A stretch of DNA of 54,531 nt from Nitratireductor sp. XY-223 (GCF_004959855.1 NZ_SPNT01000015.1:1-54531), one strand, 5' to 3'. Shown: positions 9,782 to 18,597, counted from the first letter of the stretch. Translations and numbers: made by a program. Notes: a model not told the origin generated them from the letters alone.

Positions 9782-9886
9782 ATGAGTGGAGACCAAGAGA
9801 AGGCCATCGCCGACTACCGTAGGGCGCTCGAACTGGCGCCTTTCGACAAGGACACCAAACAAGGCCTCAAGCATCTCGGCGCGCCG
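9782..9886 (+). pseudogene. Tetratricopeptide-repeat gene relic
   Basis: About 35 codons read GDQEKAIADYRRALEL followed by DKDTKQGLKHLGA, a clear TPR unit of the kind that ends many Hyphomicrobiales TPR proteins. No coding sequence continues it on either side: upstream lacks further repeats, and downstream the frame runs into the 3' end of the opposite gene. It lies in the 355-bp gap 9615-9969, which otherwise shows nothing recognisable. Confidence 0.5.
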
Positions 9887-9969
9887 CCCGAGCAGCACGC
9901 CTGGCAAATTGCGGCTGTCGGGCTCGTATCTGCTGTGCAGCGGAGGTTCCCTCAAACTGCCGGCAGCAA

Positions 9970-10995
9970 TCAAATCTGTGCGACGGCGCGAAAACGCTGG
10001 CGGTAACGCGCCGGCGTGACGCCCGTGCGCTTCTTGAACAGGCGGCGGAAATAGGTCGGATCCTCATAGCCGATCAGCCGGGCGACGCTGTCGGTCGCCA
10101 TATCGGAGGTTTCCAGGATCTGTTTGGCCTCCTCGATACGCAACGTCTGCACGTAATCCATCGGCGAATAGCCGGTGGCCTGGCGAAAACGGCGCTTGAA
10201 GGTGCGCTCGGCGAGACCCGACTGCGCGGCCATCTGCGATACCGGGTTGTGCTCGCAATAGTGCATCGCCACCCAGGTCTGACAGTCGGCGATCACCGCG
10301 TCCTCGTGCTGACGGCGCCGGCCCATGGCCACATAGGGCAGCTGACCCTCGCTACGGTCGCCGAACAGATAGATCTTGGCCGCCTTGACGGCTTCGGCCG
10401 GACCGCAGAAACGAGCAATCAGGTAGAGCGCCAGATCTTCCCACGAAGACGTGCCGCCGCTGGTGATGATGCGATGCTCCTCTCCGACCGGAACGACAAT
10501 ACGTTCGGGCTTCAACTGGATGTTCGGGTAGTAGGCGTGCAGCAGGTCGCAGGCGCCCCAGTGGGTCGTGGCCTCGTGGTTGTCCAGCAGGCCGGCGTCG
10601 GCAAGCAGGATCGCGCCGGTGCAGACCGAGCAGACCGTGGCGCCGCGGTTGTGCTGGTCGACCAGCCATTGTGTAACGGCCGGCCAGCGGCCGCGCGGAT
10701 CGAATTCGGCGGTGAATTCCAGATCGGTCGCCAACACCACGTCGGCCGTTCCCGAGTCGGCAAAGGAGCAGGCCGGGTTGATCGGAACCCCCAATGCACC
10801 GGTAAACGGCTTGCCGTCTTCGGAGACGATGGCAACGTCGAGCCTCGGCCTGATCTCGCCATCTCCGGTGAGCGCCGGCCAGATGACGCCGACCGACGAG
10901 AACACCTCATACATGCCGTAGAGCGCCGTGGGCGTCGTTTCCGGCAGCGCTAGGATGAGGATCCGGACGGGCGTCTGTCGTTTTTCTTCGATCAT
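9970..10995 (-). CDS. GlxA-family (AraC-type) transcriptional regulator
   Basis: Transcription factor with an N-terminal DJ-1/PfpI-like amidase domain (residues about 8-200, including VCSVCTGAILLADAGLLDN at the nucleophile elbow) and a C-terminal AraC double helix-turn-helix (residues about 235-335, with GLAERTFKRRFRQATG and ending DPTYFRRLFKKRTGVTPARYR). It is divergent from the monooxygenase gene with a 141-bp shared control region, so it likely regulates the monooxygenase-hydrolase pair. The inducer is unknown. Confidence 0.9.
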   Translation of the reverse strand: MIEEKRQTPVRILILALPETTPTALYGMYEVFSSVGVIWPALTGDGEIRPRLDVAIVSEDGKPFTGALGVPINPACSFADSGTADVVLATDLEFTAEFDPRGRWPAVTQWLVDQHNRGATVCSVCTGAILLADAGLLDNHEATTHWGACDLLHAYYPNIQLKPERIVVPVGEEHRIITSGGTSSWEDLALYLIARFCGPAEAVKAAKIYLFGDRSEGQLPYVAMGRRRQHEDAVIADCQTWVAMHYCEHNPVSQMAAQSGLAERTFKRRFRQATGYSPMDYVQTLRIEEAKQILETSDMATDSVARLIGYEDPTYFRRLFKKRTGVTPARYRQRFRAVAQI

Positions 10996-11007
10996 GGTTC
11001 CAATGTT

Positions 11008-11019
11008 GGCATAAATGCC
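11008..11019. promoter_or_regulatory. Short palindrome in the GlxA/monooxygenase control region
   Basis: GGCAT-AA-ATGCC lies 13 bp upstream of the regulator start, in the divergent intergenic region. It is a candidate operator for the GlxA-type regulator. Five-base arms are weak evidence on their own. Confidence 0.2.
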
Positions 11020-11136
11020 CCGTTTGTGTCCATTATCGCTCTAGAGGCAACCAATGTCGTCACCTACTTTCCGGGCATCGACAGGCCAGGGCGGCGTTTG
11101 CCGCGGGCCTGAACCGTTTTCCGAAAGGTAAGAGCG

Positions 11137-12360
11137 ATGACCATGCACAAACATCCCGCACCGCCTGCCGGGGCATGCGGCGAGCGCCCCGATGCGGACG
11201 TCGTCATCATCGGTGCAGGGACCGGCGGGCTGAGCACAGCCCATGCGCTGAAGCGGCGCGGCGTTGACGTGCGCATTCTCGACCGGGCATCGGAGGTGGC
11301 GACGTCCTGGCGCCGGCGGCATCCGCAGCTTTGCCTCAACACCCACCGGTCGCTGTCGAATCTGGCCGGCCTGCCGTTTCCGAAATCCGCCGGTGCGTTC
11401 CCGGCGCGCGACACGGTTATCCGCTATCTCGAAGATTATGCCCGTTTCGTTGGTGTCCCCATCGAGCACGGCGTCGAGGTGCAGCGGATCGACCAGGCGG
11501 CGCAAGGCTGGCAGTTGCAAACCTCCGCCGGCCGTGCGACCGCCGCGCATGTGGTTGTGGCGACCGGACGCGAGTGCGTTGCTTTCGTGCCCGACTGGCC
11601 GGGCCTGGACAGCTTCACGGGCGTCGTTCGTCATTCGGCGGATTTCGGCGATCTGAGCCAGTATCGCGACAAACGCGTTCTGGTCGTCGGTGCCGGTAAT
11701 TCCGGGACCGACGTGCTCAACCACCTGGTGCGGGCCGGCACCCGGTCGCTGCGCGTTTCTGTGCGGCACGGCCCGGCCATCGCGCCGTCCCGGATGCTCG
11801 GCTTCCCGATGCAGCGGACGGCGCCGCTGCTCGAAATGATGCCGGCCCCGCTCGCCGACCGGGCGCTCAAGGATATGGGGCGACTGGCGTTCGGCGATCT
11901 CGCGCGGCTGGGGCTTCCCCAGCACCCGCAGGGCGGGGCAACGCGATTGCGCAAGGGCGGCATCACGCCGGCCGTCGATGACGGTTTCATCGCAGCCCTC
12001 AAGGCGGGGCGTATCCATATTCACCCGGCCGTCGAACGGTTCGACGGCGCGGACGTGATCACGGTCGACGGGCGCCGTGTCGAAGCCGACATCGTGATTG
12101 CTGCGACCGGTTACCGCACCGGGCTGGAGCCGATGCTCGGCCATCTCAACGTGCTCGACGGCAAGGGCGAGCCGCTGGCCAACGGCGCCATGGCGATCGA
12201 CCATTGTCGGGGGCTGTGGTTCATCGGCATGCGGGCGTCGCTCAGCGGCTTCTTCCGCGCCGCCCGCAAGGATGGGCAGGCCATCGCCCGCCTGATTCAT
12301 GCCGATCTCGCCGGCCGCGAGTTCGCCGGCCCGTCGCCCGGCTTCGCGCAAGCCGGCTGA
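11137..12360 (+). CDS. Flavin-containing NAD(P)H-dependent monooxygenase
   Basis: Class B flavin monooxygenase-like enzyme that would insert one oxygen atom into a carbonyl or heteroatom substrate. Two Rossmann motifs are visible: GAGTGGLSTAHAL near residue 28 for FAD and GAGNSGTDVL near residue 187 for NAD(P)H, with the linking VVVATGRE and the late VIAATGYRTG segment. Length (407) fits the smaller members of the group; a strict Baeyer-Villiger fingerprint is not evident. The hydrolase gene follows 41 bp later, which suggests oxidation followed by hydrolysis. Confidence 0.85.
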   Translation: MTMHKHPAPPAGACGERPDADVVIIGAGTGGLSTAHALKRRGVDVRILDRASEVATSWRRRHPQLCLNTHRSLSNLAGLPFPKSAGAFPARDTVIRYLEDYARFVGVPIEHGVEVQRIDQAAQGWQLQTSAGRATAAHVVVATGRECVAFVPDWPGLDSFTGVVRHSADFGDLSQYRDKRVLVVGAGNSGTDVLNHLVRAGTRSLRVSVRHGPAIAPSRMLGFPMQRTAPLLEMMPAPLADRALKDMGRLAFGDLARLGLPQHPQGGATRLRKGGITPAVDDGFIAALKAGRIHIHPAVERFDGADVITVDGRRVEADIVIAATGYRTGLEPMLGHLNVLDGKGEPLANGAMAIDHCRGLWFIGMRASLSGFFRAARKDGQAIARLIHADLAGREFAGPSPGFAQAG

Positions 12361-12401
12361 GACTCCGACAACATCAGAAGCGGGAGAAAGGAAACGATCC
12401 C

Positions 12402-13304
12402 ATGAAAACGCTGCAACTCGCGCGCATGCGCGCCCGCTATATAGACAGGGGAACCGGCCCGGCCGTGCTGTTGGTGCACTGTTCCAGCGCCAGCCATCGG
12501 CAATGGTCGTTCCTGGCGGATAACCTGGCTTCGCGCTATCGGGTCGTCGCGCCCGACCTGCTGGGCTACGGCGGATCCTCGCCATGGCCGGAGGCCGGCG
12601 GCGCCGTCGTCGACAACGACCTCGACCTGCTGGTGAAGCTCATCGACACCATCGGCGAGCCCGTCCACGTCGTCGCGCATTCCTACGGCGCAGCGGCCTG
12701 CCTGGAAGCAGCCCGGGTCAAAGCGGCGATCGGCGGCGATGCCATTGCCAGCCTGTGCCTGGTGGAACCGGTGGCCTTTCACCTTCTCAAAGCCGATGAG
12801 GAGCAAACGGATTGGCGCACCATCAGCCGCGTCGCGCACCTCTGCATGGACGGCGTCGCCGCCGGCAGCCGCCGGCGGGCGGCCAATGCCTATATGGGTT
12901 TCTGGCTGGGACCGCTGAAATGGCGCCTGGCGCCGCGGCGCTTCCGCCGCGAAGTCATGCGCACGGTCCACAAGGTGGCGGCGGAGTTCCGCGGCATGTT
13001 CGACATCGGTCTGTCACCGGCCGATTATGCCGGCATCTCCTGTCCGGTCACCCTGGTGCAGGGAACACGCAGTCCACAGCCGGCGCTCCGGGTCGTCGAT
13101 CTGCTGGCCGAAATCCTCGGTGAAGCGCGCACAGAGACAATTGAAAACGCCGGCCACATGAGTCCGTTCACACACCGCAGCGAGATCGCCAGGATCGTAG
13201 AGCACCATTTGCATCGTGCTGCAAAGAGGCAGCCCGAATGTCCCGAAGCGAAGCTGCCCACGGACACGCTTTCGACACGGCACAAGTGCGCTAACTACGG
13301 TTGA
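12402..13304 (+). CDS. Alpha/beta hydrolase
   Basis: Alpha/beta-hydrolase-fold enzyme with an oxyanion region VLLVHCSSASHRQW near residue 25, nucleophile elbow VAHSYGAAA with the catalytic serine near residue 92, and a C-terminal histidine in ENAGHMSPF. The ATG at 12402 follows GGAGAAAGG; an upstream in-frame opening that overlaps the monooxygenase gene is not needed. It is cotranscribed with the monooxygenase and could cleave the ester or oxygenated product of that enzyme; this pathway role is inference. Confidence 0.85.
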   Translation: MKTLQLARMRARYIDRGTGPAVLLVHCSSASHRQWSFLADNLASRYRVVAPDLLGYGGSSPWPEAGGAVVDNDLDLLVKLIDTIGEPVHVVAHSYGAAACLEAARVKAAIGGDAIASLCLVEPVAFHLLKADEEQTDWRTISRVAHLCMDGVAAGSRRRAANAYMGFWLGPLKWRLAPRRFRREVMRTVHKVAAEFRGMFDIGLSPADYAGISCPVTLVQGTRSPQPALRVVDLLAEILGEARTETIENAGHMSPFTHRSEIARIVEHHLHRAAKRQPECPEAKLPTDTLSTRHKCANYG

Positions 13305-13450
13305 TTGCGCGTCAGTACCTGACCTTCGATCGACGCAACGACAAGCAAGCCGGCCGAAGACTGAGCGTCCTTACCGACCAGATGTATGTCAGAATATTGA
13401 ACGAGCCAATCATCTGTCGGCAGACAGCTTGCGGCTATCCCTTTGATTGA

Positions 13451-13484
13451 ATGGCGCGCTCGGGAAGATTCGAGCTCCCGACCC
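13451..13484 (-). repeat. Decayed partial copy of the tRNA-Arg 3' end (att-like)
   Basis: Thirty-four bases match the tRNA-Arg(ACG) 3' end at 14450-14483 with a single difference. That difference changes the first base of the T-loop (TTCGAAT to CTCGAAT in tRNA sense), which a working tRNA would not tolerate. The similarity stops before the anticodon arm. I read it as an old attachment-site scar. The DNA from 13305 to 13589 contains no gene I can support. Confidence 0.7.
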
Positions 13485-13589
13485 GGCAGCGGTTTGAAAA
13501 AGGTCAATCTTGAAATCAGTCCCAAAGTCAGCAAACTTCATGCAATGAAACCGCGCGAAGCAAGTAGCGGTCAGGTTTGAGGCTCACTT

Positions 13590-14267
13590 ATGGAAGCATA
13601 TGTCTACGGGAATCGCCGCATCCTGCCGCCGGAATTTCAAGTGTTCAATGACGTTGGAAACACGGCGGTCATCTCCGTTGATATGCATCAGGGTCATCTT
13701 TCAGATTCCCCGGAATGCCCGTGTCCAGCCCCGCGGGCACGCGATGTCGTGGACCCAATCAATGACTTTCATCGATTGGCACGCGCCGCCAAGGTTCCGG
13801 TCATTCATGTTCGCAGCGTTCTGCGAAAGGGTGGCGTTGATGACATCAATGGCGTCAAATCTGCATGGCGGATGACTTTCCCCTTGCACGTTGGCGACAT
13901 CCCGAATGCCGATGAACATGCTATCGAGGGGACGCGCTGGACGGAATTCGTCACAGAGGTTACCGATGACGACTTGGTGGTAAGCGGTAAAAAACGTCTG
14001 TCACCGTTTTTCGCAACCGACCTCGACTTTCTGCTTCGCCAAATGGGAACAAAGGTCGTTGTGTTGAACGGTGGGATGACCGATTGCTGTATTCTAAACG
14101 CGGCCTTCGATGCCAGCAATTACGGGTATCGTGTCATAGTCGCCGGCGATCTTGTCCGGGGAACGGACCAAAATCTTGAGGCAGCGGGTTTGTCGATTGT
14201 CTCGCTGCATCTTGGTTTGGTGATGGATGCGGATGACATCATGGCTATGTGGTCAGCCCGGACATAA
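13590..14267 (+). CDS. Isochorismatase-family cysteine hydrolase
   Basis: A 225-residue hydrolase of the isochorismatase fold. The usual catalytic triad is present: aspartate in VISVDMHQGH near residue 32, lysine in VSGKKRLSPF, and cysteine in GGMTDCCILNAAFDA. Such enzymes act on amides such as N-carbamoyl compounds, nicotinamide or biuret; the substrate here is unknown. The gene stands alone between two copies of a tRNA-Arg end, so it may have been brought in, or trapped, by site-specific integration. Confidence 0.87.
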   Translation: MEAYVYGNRRILPPEFQVFNDVGNTAVISVDMHQGHLSDSPECPCPAPRARDVVDPINDFHRLARAAKVPVIHVRSVLRKGGVDDINGVKSAWRMTFPLHVGDIPNADEHAIEGTRWTEFVTEVTDDDLVVSGKKRLSPFFATDLDFLLRQMGTKVVVLNGGMTDCCILNAAFDASNYGYRVIVAGDLVRGTDQNLEAAGLSIVSLHLGLVMDADDIMAMWSART

Positions 14268-14449
14268 CCAAGTTGCCACACGCGAATTAGGCACCGGGCA
14301 GTGCGGGTCACCGGCCAACCACAAAACGCGCGTCTGCGATTTTGTGCGGCCACATTTGAGCGCAATGTGGGTATCACACCAAGGCTTTGCTCCTAGCGTG
14401 CCCCCGGAACTGTCGGCTTGCGACCCAAAAAGCTATCTTTTTGAATTTT

Positions 14450-14495
14450 ATGGCGCGCTCGGGAAGATTCGAACTCCCGACCCCCAGATTCGTAG
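14450..14495 (-). other. ICE attachment site: 3' half of tRNA-Arg(ACG)
   Basis: On the minus strand this reads as the anticodon loop CTACGAA, the 3' anticodon stem TCTGG, a variable region, T-arm GGGAG-TTCGAAT-CTTCC, acceptor strand CGAGCGC, G and CCA. The 5' half of the tRNA is absent: upstream bases TAAAG cannot pair with TCTGG. Identity to a tRNA thus ends inside the anticodon loop, a usual crossover point for tyrosine integrases. The intact tRNA-Arg would be rebuilt at the other end of the element, beyond the right edge. Confidence 0.85.
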
Positions 14496-14615
14496 CTTTA
14501 GAATGGGCGATTTCTAGAGTTTTCTGCAGATGGCCAAAAGTGGACTAACCCTCTGTTTTATAATATAATATTAATGCTTTCCGCTTCCTGCACGTTCTTC
14601 TGAATTCCCTCCAGT

Positions 14616-14636
14616 TGGACGCCATATGGACGCCAT
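14616..14636. repeat. Tandem TGGACGCCAT repeat upstream of the integrase
   Basis: Two exact copies of TGGACGCCAT, one base apart, lie between the attachment core and the integrase start. Their position and spacing suit arm-type binding sites for the integrase or the excisionase. This is inferred from position only. Confidence 0.35.
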
Positions 14637-14675
14637 TTTTGTTGCCTTACCGTGATCCAAAACCTGGAGTTGGAG

Positions 14676-15914
14676 ATGAAACTCTCGAAACGTAGCGTTG
14701 CAGCCCTGCCTCCGCGAAGCGGAAGATATTTCGTTTGGGACGATGAACTTTCAGGGTTCGGGCTTCGAGTAGAAGAGAGTGGGCGGAAAACGTTCTTGTG
14801 CCGATACCGCAAAAACGGAGTGAGACGGCAATATACGCTCGGACGTTACGGAAACATCACGCCTGACGAAGCTCGCACAGAGGCTAAGAAGATCATCGGC
14901 GCAGTGGCATTCGGGCAAGATCCAAGCAATGCCCGAAATCTCGAACGCTGTGCGATCAGCTTCAGTGATCTTTTTGATTTTTATCTCAGAGAGCACGGAC
15001 CAAAGCTGAAGGAAAGTTCCAAGGCTGAATACCAACGTGCAATCACAAAGCACGCATTGCCCGCCATTGGCCAATTGCAAGCTGAGGCTATTACCCGTCA
15101 AGACCTCAACAAAATTCACCTCTCACTGGCGGATCGACCGCACAGGGCCAATCGAGTCATATCATATCTTGGCGGTGTATTTAGCTGGGCAGCAAGCAAC
15201 GGATATCTGCCTGAAGGCAATAACCCAGCCCGATCAATCAAGCGATTTCGCGAACAAAGTCGCCAACGATATTTGACTGAAGAAGAGCTGTCAGCTCTTG
15301 GGAATGCATTAAGACTGGCAGAGACCTCCGGCATTCCCTGGATCACAGCGGCGACGGGAACTTCAGCAAAGCACACGCCAAAATCTAATCCGAACGTGAC
15401 CTACCCCAACAGTGTTACGAACGCCATTCGCTTATTGTTGTTCACGGGCTGTCGGTTGAGAGAAATCCTGAACCTCCGCTGGAAAGAGGTTGATCTTCAG
15501 AGGGGCTTTCTATTTCTTCCGGATTCAAAAACTGGCCAAAAGGCTGTTGTGCTGAACGAAGCCGCTATTTCAATACTGCATGGGTCGCCTCGCGAGAGTG
15601 ATTATGTCATTCCCGGTGACAATCCTGATCATCCCCGGCACGATCTGAAACGCCCATGGAAACACATCCGCGCGGTAGCTGGTATTGAGGATGTGCGGTT
15701 GCATGATCTTCGTCACACGCACGCAAGCGTCGGCGCAGCTGCAGGATTCGGGTTGCAAATTGTTGGGAAGCTACTCGGACATTCGTCACCCCAAACAACT
15801 CAGCGGTATGCGCACCTCGCAGACACACCGGTAAGACGTGCTTCAAATGCAATTGGAAGTGCCTTGGAACTGGCGCTTACCGAAAATAAGAAGGACGATT
15901 TCAGTAGCGGTTGA
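14676..15914 (+). CDS. Tyrosine-type site-specific integrase of the ICE
   Basis: Integrase that would recombine the element into and out of tRNA-Arg. The N-terminal arm-binding domain of the DUF4102/P4 type (SGFGLRVEESGRKTF, then TLGRYGNITPDEARTEA) is followed by a core-binding domain and the catalytic domain, with arginine in TGCRLREILNLRW, HDLRHTHAS, LGHSSPQTTQRYAHL and the nucleophilic tyrosine in the last motif. I prefer the ATG at 14676, which has CTGGAGTTGGAG directly upstream, over 14652. Its base composition is AT-richer than the flanking chromosome. It reads away from the attachment site. Confidence 0.93.
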   Translation: MKLSKRSVAALPPRSGRYFVWDDELSGFGLRVEESGRKTFLCRYRKNGVRRQYTLGRYGNITPDEARTEAKKIIGAVAFGQDPSNARNLERCAISFSDLFDFYLREHGPKLKESSKAEYQRAITKHALPAIGQLQAEAITRQDLNKIHLSLADRPHRANRVISYLGGVFSWAASNGYLPEGNNPARSIKRFREQSRQRYLTEEELSALGNALRLAETSGIPWITAATGTSAKHTPKSNPNVTYPNSVTNAIRLLLFTGCRLREILNLRWKEVDLQRGFLFLPDSKTGQKAVVLNEAAISILHGSPRESDYVIPGDNPDHPRHDLKRPWKHIRAVAGIEDVRLHDLRHTHASVGAAAGFGLQIVGKLLGHSSPQTTQRYAHLADTPVRRASNAIGSALELALTENKKDDFSSG

Positions 15915-16653
15915 ACAGCACCGCCCGCCAGATTGTGATTAGATCAAGCGGTCACTTCGAACAGCGCACTGGCTTCAGAAATCGTACAATTTTTTGGTCC
16001 AGTCGAAGGCCAACCCACGCAACATCGTAGAGTCCGCTGCTGCCTCCATCATTTGTACGCCGATAGTGGGGCACGATTGGATGCCGATCGGAAGCAACAG
16101 CGTGGTGGGCTATGGAATGCCACGCGATCTTGGCGGGAGTAATGATAACCGGGAAAGATCAGTCATTGGCCGACACGGGATTTATGACACGCTCATAGAC
16201 CACCCAATCGCAGGCATCGGCGTGTCGATCATAAACGGCTCGCGCCCAGTAGTTGTCTTCTGATGTCGTGGTAAACTAATTATTCGGACTCTTTCAGTTT
16301 GAGGCTCGATAGCAGCCATTTTTGTAAAGTTATTACTGAGACTTTTTAGGGCTTTTCAGCCCATGACTGCATCAGGCTATCCGCATATTTGAGCTACTCG
16401 TCACGATTGGCGTTATGGCCGAGTTGGTAAATCGCTTACCTCGCAATCTTCATGTGCTTGGTTGGCTCATTGATTGTCGTGGCTCGCCAAAATGGTCCTA
16501 GCTTGGGACCAGTACGGTTGAGTTCCAATGCACTTGTCCTGCCATCGTTCTCGCGCAGCAAGGCAAGCAAACGCCAAGCGGTACTTTTTGAAATGGAAAG
16601 CTTGGCTGCGGCAGCACAGGCGAAGGCGGACGCACCCCAAAAACTGTAGCACC
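15915..16653. other. AT-rich region without recognisable genes
   Basis: About 740 bp after the integrase contain only short open frames whose translations (for example 89 codons at 15994-16263) show no domain, and no convincing ribosome binding site. Base composition is AT-richer than most of the window. It may be degenerate DNA or hold small RNAs that I cannot recognise. Confidence 0.5.
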
Positions 16654-16786
16654 TTGCTCCATAAACAGATAACGAAGCAATCCTAAGATCTATTTATGGA
16701 ACAAATGCTTCCCAATTGGCTTGCGATTTGATAAAATGGTCTATAAATGAGGCATGAAGCCTTTTTGTGATTGATTTATGGAACAA
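16654..16786. promoter_or_regulatory. Operator cluster ahead of hipBA
   Basis: Two exact copies of TTTATGGAACAA (16693-16704 and 16775-16786) and one inverted copy with a single mismatch, TTGCTCCATAAA (16654-16665), lie in the control region. The last copy abuts the hipB ribosome binding site. HipB-type antitoxins autorepress through several operator copies, so these are likely its binding sites. Confidence 0.6.
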
Positions 16787-16794
16787 GAGAACCG

Positions 16795-17133
16795 ATGGCA
16801 AAGCCTGCGCACAGAAGCTATTCCCGCTATGCCCGCGAAGCCGCAGAGCTTCTCGGGCTGATGATCCGTAACGCGCGCGCTGCGCGTGGCCTCACCGTCG
16901 CCGATGTCGCCGAGCGGGCCGGGATTTCGCGCGGCCTCGTCCATAGGATCGAAAAAGGCGAAATGGGCTCCTCCATAGGTGCGGCCTTCGAGGTGGCCGC
17001 AATTGTCGGGCTGCGCCTGTTCGAAGCCGAACCGACGACGCTAACGCGTCATCTGTCAATGGAACGCGACAAGCTCAGGCTGCTGCCGCAATCCGTCCGC
17101 ATGGGGAAGGCGAAGGTAAAAGATGACTTCTGA
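16795..17133 (+). CDS. hipB: HipB-like antitoxin, XRE-family DNA-binding protein
   Basis: Helix-turn-helix antitoxin that would neutralise the following HipA kinase and repress the operon. The HTH covers residues about 20-60: LGLMIRNARAARGLTVADVAERAGISRGLVHRIEKG. The ATG at 16795 is preceded by AGAGAA; an in-frame TTG at 16771 would lie inside the operator. The 3' end overlaps hipA by 11 bp, which implies translational coupling. Confidence 0.85.
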   Translation: MAKPAHRSYSRYAREAAELLGLMIRNARAARGLTVADVAERAGISRGLVHRIEKGEMGSSIGAAFEVAAIVGLRLFEAEPTTLTRHLSMERDKLRLLPQSVRMGKAKVKDDF

Positions 17134-18403
17134 TCGCCCCGACACGAAAGCGCCGGACGAAGCCTATGTCTGGATATGGCTGCCCGGCGCGACGGAACCG
17201 GTCGTCGCCGGCCGCATCGCGCGAGAAGGCGACCGGATAATCTTCAACTACGGTCAGAGTTATCTGGAACGGAATGACCGCATTCCGATCTACGAGCCGG
17301 AACTGCCATTGCGCAGCGGTGCGATTGCACCCGAAGCCGAACTGAGCATGGCCGGTTGTCTGCGCGACGCCGCGCCGGATGCATGGGGCCGCCGAGTCAT
17401 CCTGAACCGAACCTTCAGACGCAAGAGCAAGGATGTCGATATCGCCGCGCTCGACGAGTTGACTTATCTGTTGGAATCCGGCTCCGACCGCATCGGCGCT
17501 CTGGACTTCCAGCGCTCCCCTTCCGTGTACGAGCCGCGCGCTGCTCAGACCGCGACGCTTGAAGAATTGCTGAGCGCCGCCGAGAAAGTCGATAAAGGCG
17601 TACCGTTAACGCCCGATCTCGATCAGGCGCTGTTTCACGGTTCGTCGCTTGGCGGCGCGCGCCCGAAGGCGTTGATCCAGGACGGCGACACAAAGATGAT
17701 CGCCAAGTTCTCGTCCTCCACCGACACCTACAACGTGGTGAAGGCGGAATATGTCGCCATGCGTCTTGCTGCCAAGGCGGGACTCAACGTTGCGCCCGTG
17801 CGTCTTGAACATGTCGCCGGGAAGGATGTGCTGCTGGTCGAGCGCTTTGACCGGACAAAGACGAATGACAAATGGACCCGCAAGGCGATGGTCTCGGCGC
17901 TTACGCTGTTCGGCCTTGATGAGATGATGGCACATTACACCAGCTATGAAGACCTCGCGGAAATCATTCGCCACCACTTCACCGCGCCGAAGGCAACGCT
18001 GCACGAGCTGTATGGGCGGCTGGTATTCAATATCCTGTGCGGCAACACCGACGATCACGCCCGCAACCACGCGGGCTTCTGGGACGGCAAGCACCTGACC
18101 CTGACACCGGCCTATGACATCTGTCCGCAAAGCCGCGCTGGCAACGTCGCCAGCCAGGCGATGCTGATTGTCGGAGACAACCGGACGAGCACCCTTGCGG
18201 CCTGCATTGAGGCCGCGCCCAATTTTCAACTCGGCGACAAATCAGCGAAGGACATCATCACCCGGCAGACCGGCACCGTCCGTGAACAGTGGGATGACAT
18301 CTGCGAGGAGGCTGAATTGACCGAGGTCGAGCGCAACCTGTTCGGTCGGCGCATCTTCCTGAATGGCTTCATATTCGAAGGTGCACCGGAGGGCCTGCGG
18401 TGA
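17123..18403 (+). CDS. hipA: HipA-family serine/threonine kinase toxin
   Basis: Type II toxin kinase; E. coli HipA phosphorylates glutamyl-tRNA synthetase and causes dormancy, and the target here is unknown. The N-terminal HipA domain (residues about 10-120) precedes the kinase core with glycine loop GSSLGGARPKALI near residue 173, AKFSSSTDTYNVVKAEY, the catalytic segment LCGNTDDHARNHAGF and metal-binding TPAYDICPQ. All main kinase residues appear intact, so the protein looks active. It belongs to a defence-like cargo block directly behind the integrase and may stabilise the element. Confidence 0.9.
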   Translation: MTSDRPDTKAPDEAYVWIWLPGATEPVVAGRIAREGDRIIFNYGQSYLERNDRIPIYEPELPLRSGAIAPEAELSMAGCLRDAAPDAWGRRVILNRTFRRKSKDVDIAALDELTYLLESGSDRIGALDFQRSPSVYEPRAAQTATLEELLSAAEKVDKGVPLTPDLDQALFHGSSLGGARPKALIQDGDTKMIAKFSSSTDTYNVVKAEYVAMRLAAKAGLNVAPVRLEHVAGKDVLLVERFDRTKTNDKWTRKAMVSALTLFGLDEMMAHYTSYEDLAEIIRHHFTAPKATLHELYGRLVFNILCGNTDDHARNHAGFWDGKHLTLTPAYDICPQSRAGNVASQAMLIVGDNRTSTLAACIEAAPNFQLGDKSAKDIITRQTGTVREQWDDICEEAELTEVERNLFGRRIFLNGFIFEGAPEGLR

Positions 18404-18597
18404 CCAAATCACCCTGATGAGGCTTCCGGTACCGTAGGCCGTCTTTCAGATCGTGCGAGAGATCGTTACACCTTGTGGGCGGAAACAGCTCCGCTGGCTC
18501 CGTGAAGCTTGAGCCGCTTGCGACCTTAGCGGAATAGAGCCCGGTGGTCCGGCAGAGCCGGGTGCACATATTTAATCCAAAACGAAGAAGCGTAAAT

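Noticed and set aside
11041-12585. Long minus-strand open frame of 514 codons
   Set aside because: It is antisense to the monooxygenase and hydrolase genes, with arginine/proline-rich sequence and no domain; a high-GC shadow.
13295-13534. Minus-strand 79-codon frame across the outer att-like copy
   Set aside because: It reads through the tRNA scar and has no recognisable domain; at most a remnant, not supportable.
14450-14530. Complete tRNA-Arg gene
   Set aside because: The 5' anticodon stem, D-arm and 5' acceptor strand are absent; only the 3' half is present.
16410-16490. tRNA-Leu/Ser-like sequence (GGCCGAGTTGGTAAATCGC)
   Set aside because: It resembles a D-arm, but no acceptor stem, anticodon stem or T-arm can be formed around it.
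16693-16786. Repeats ahead of hipBA as a CRISPR array
   Set aside because: Only two direct copies of 12 bp and one inverted copy; they fit operators, not a repeat-spacer array.
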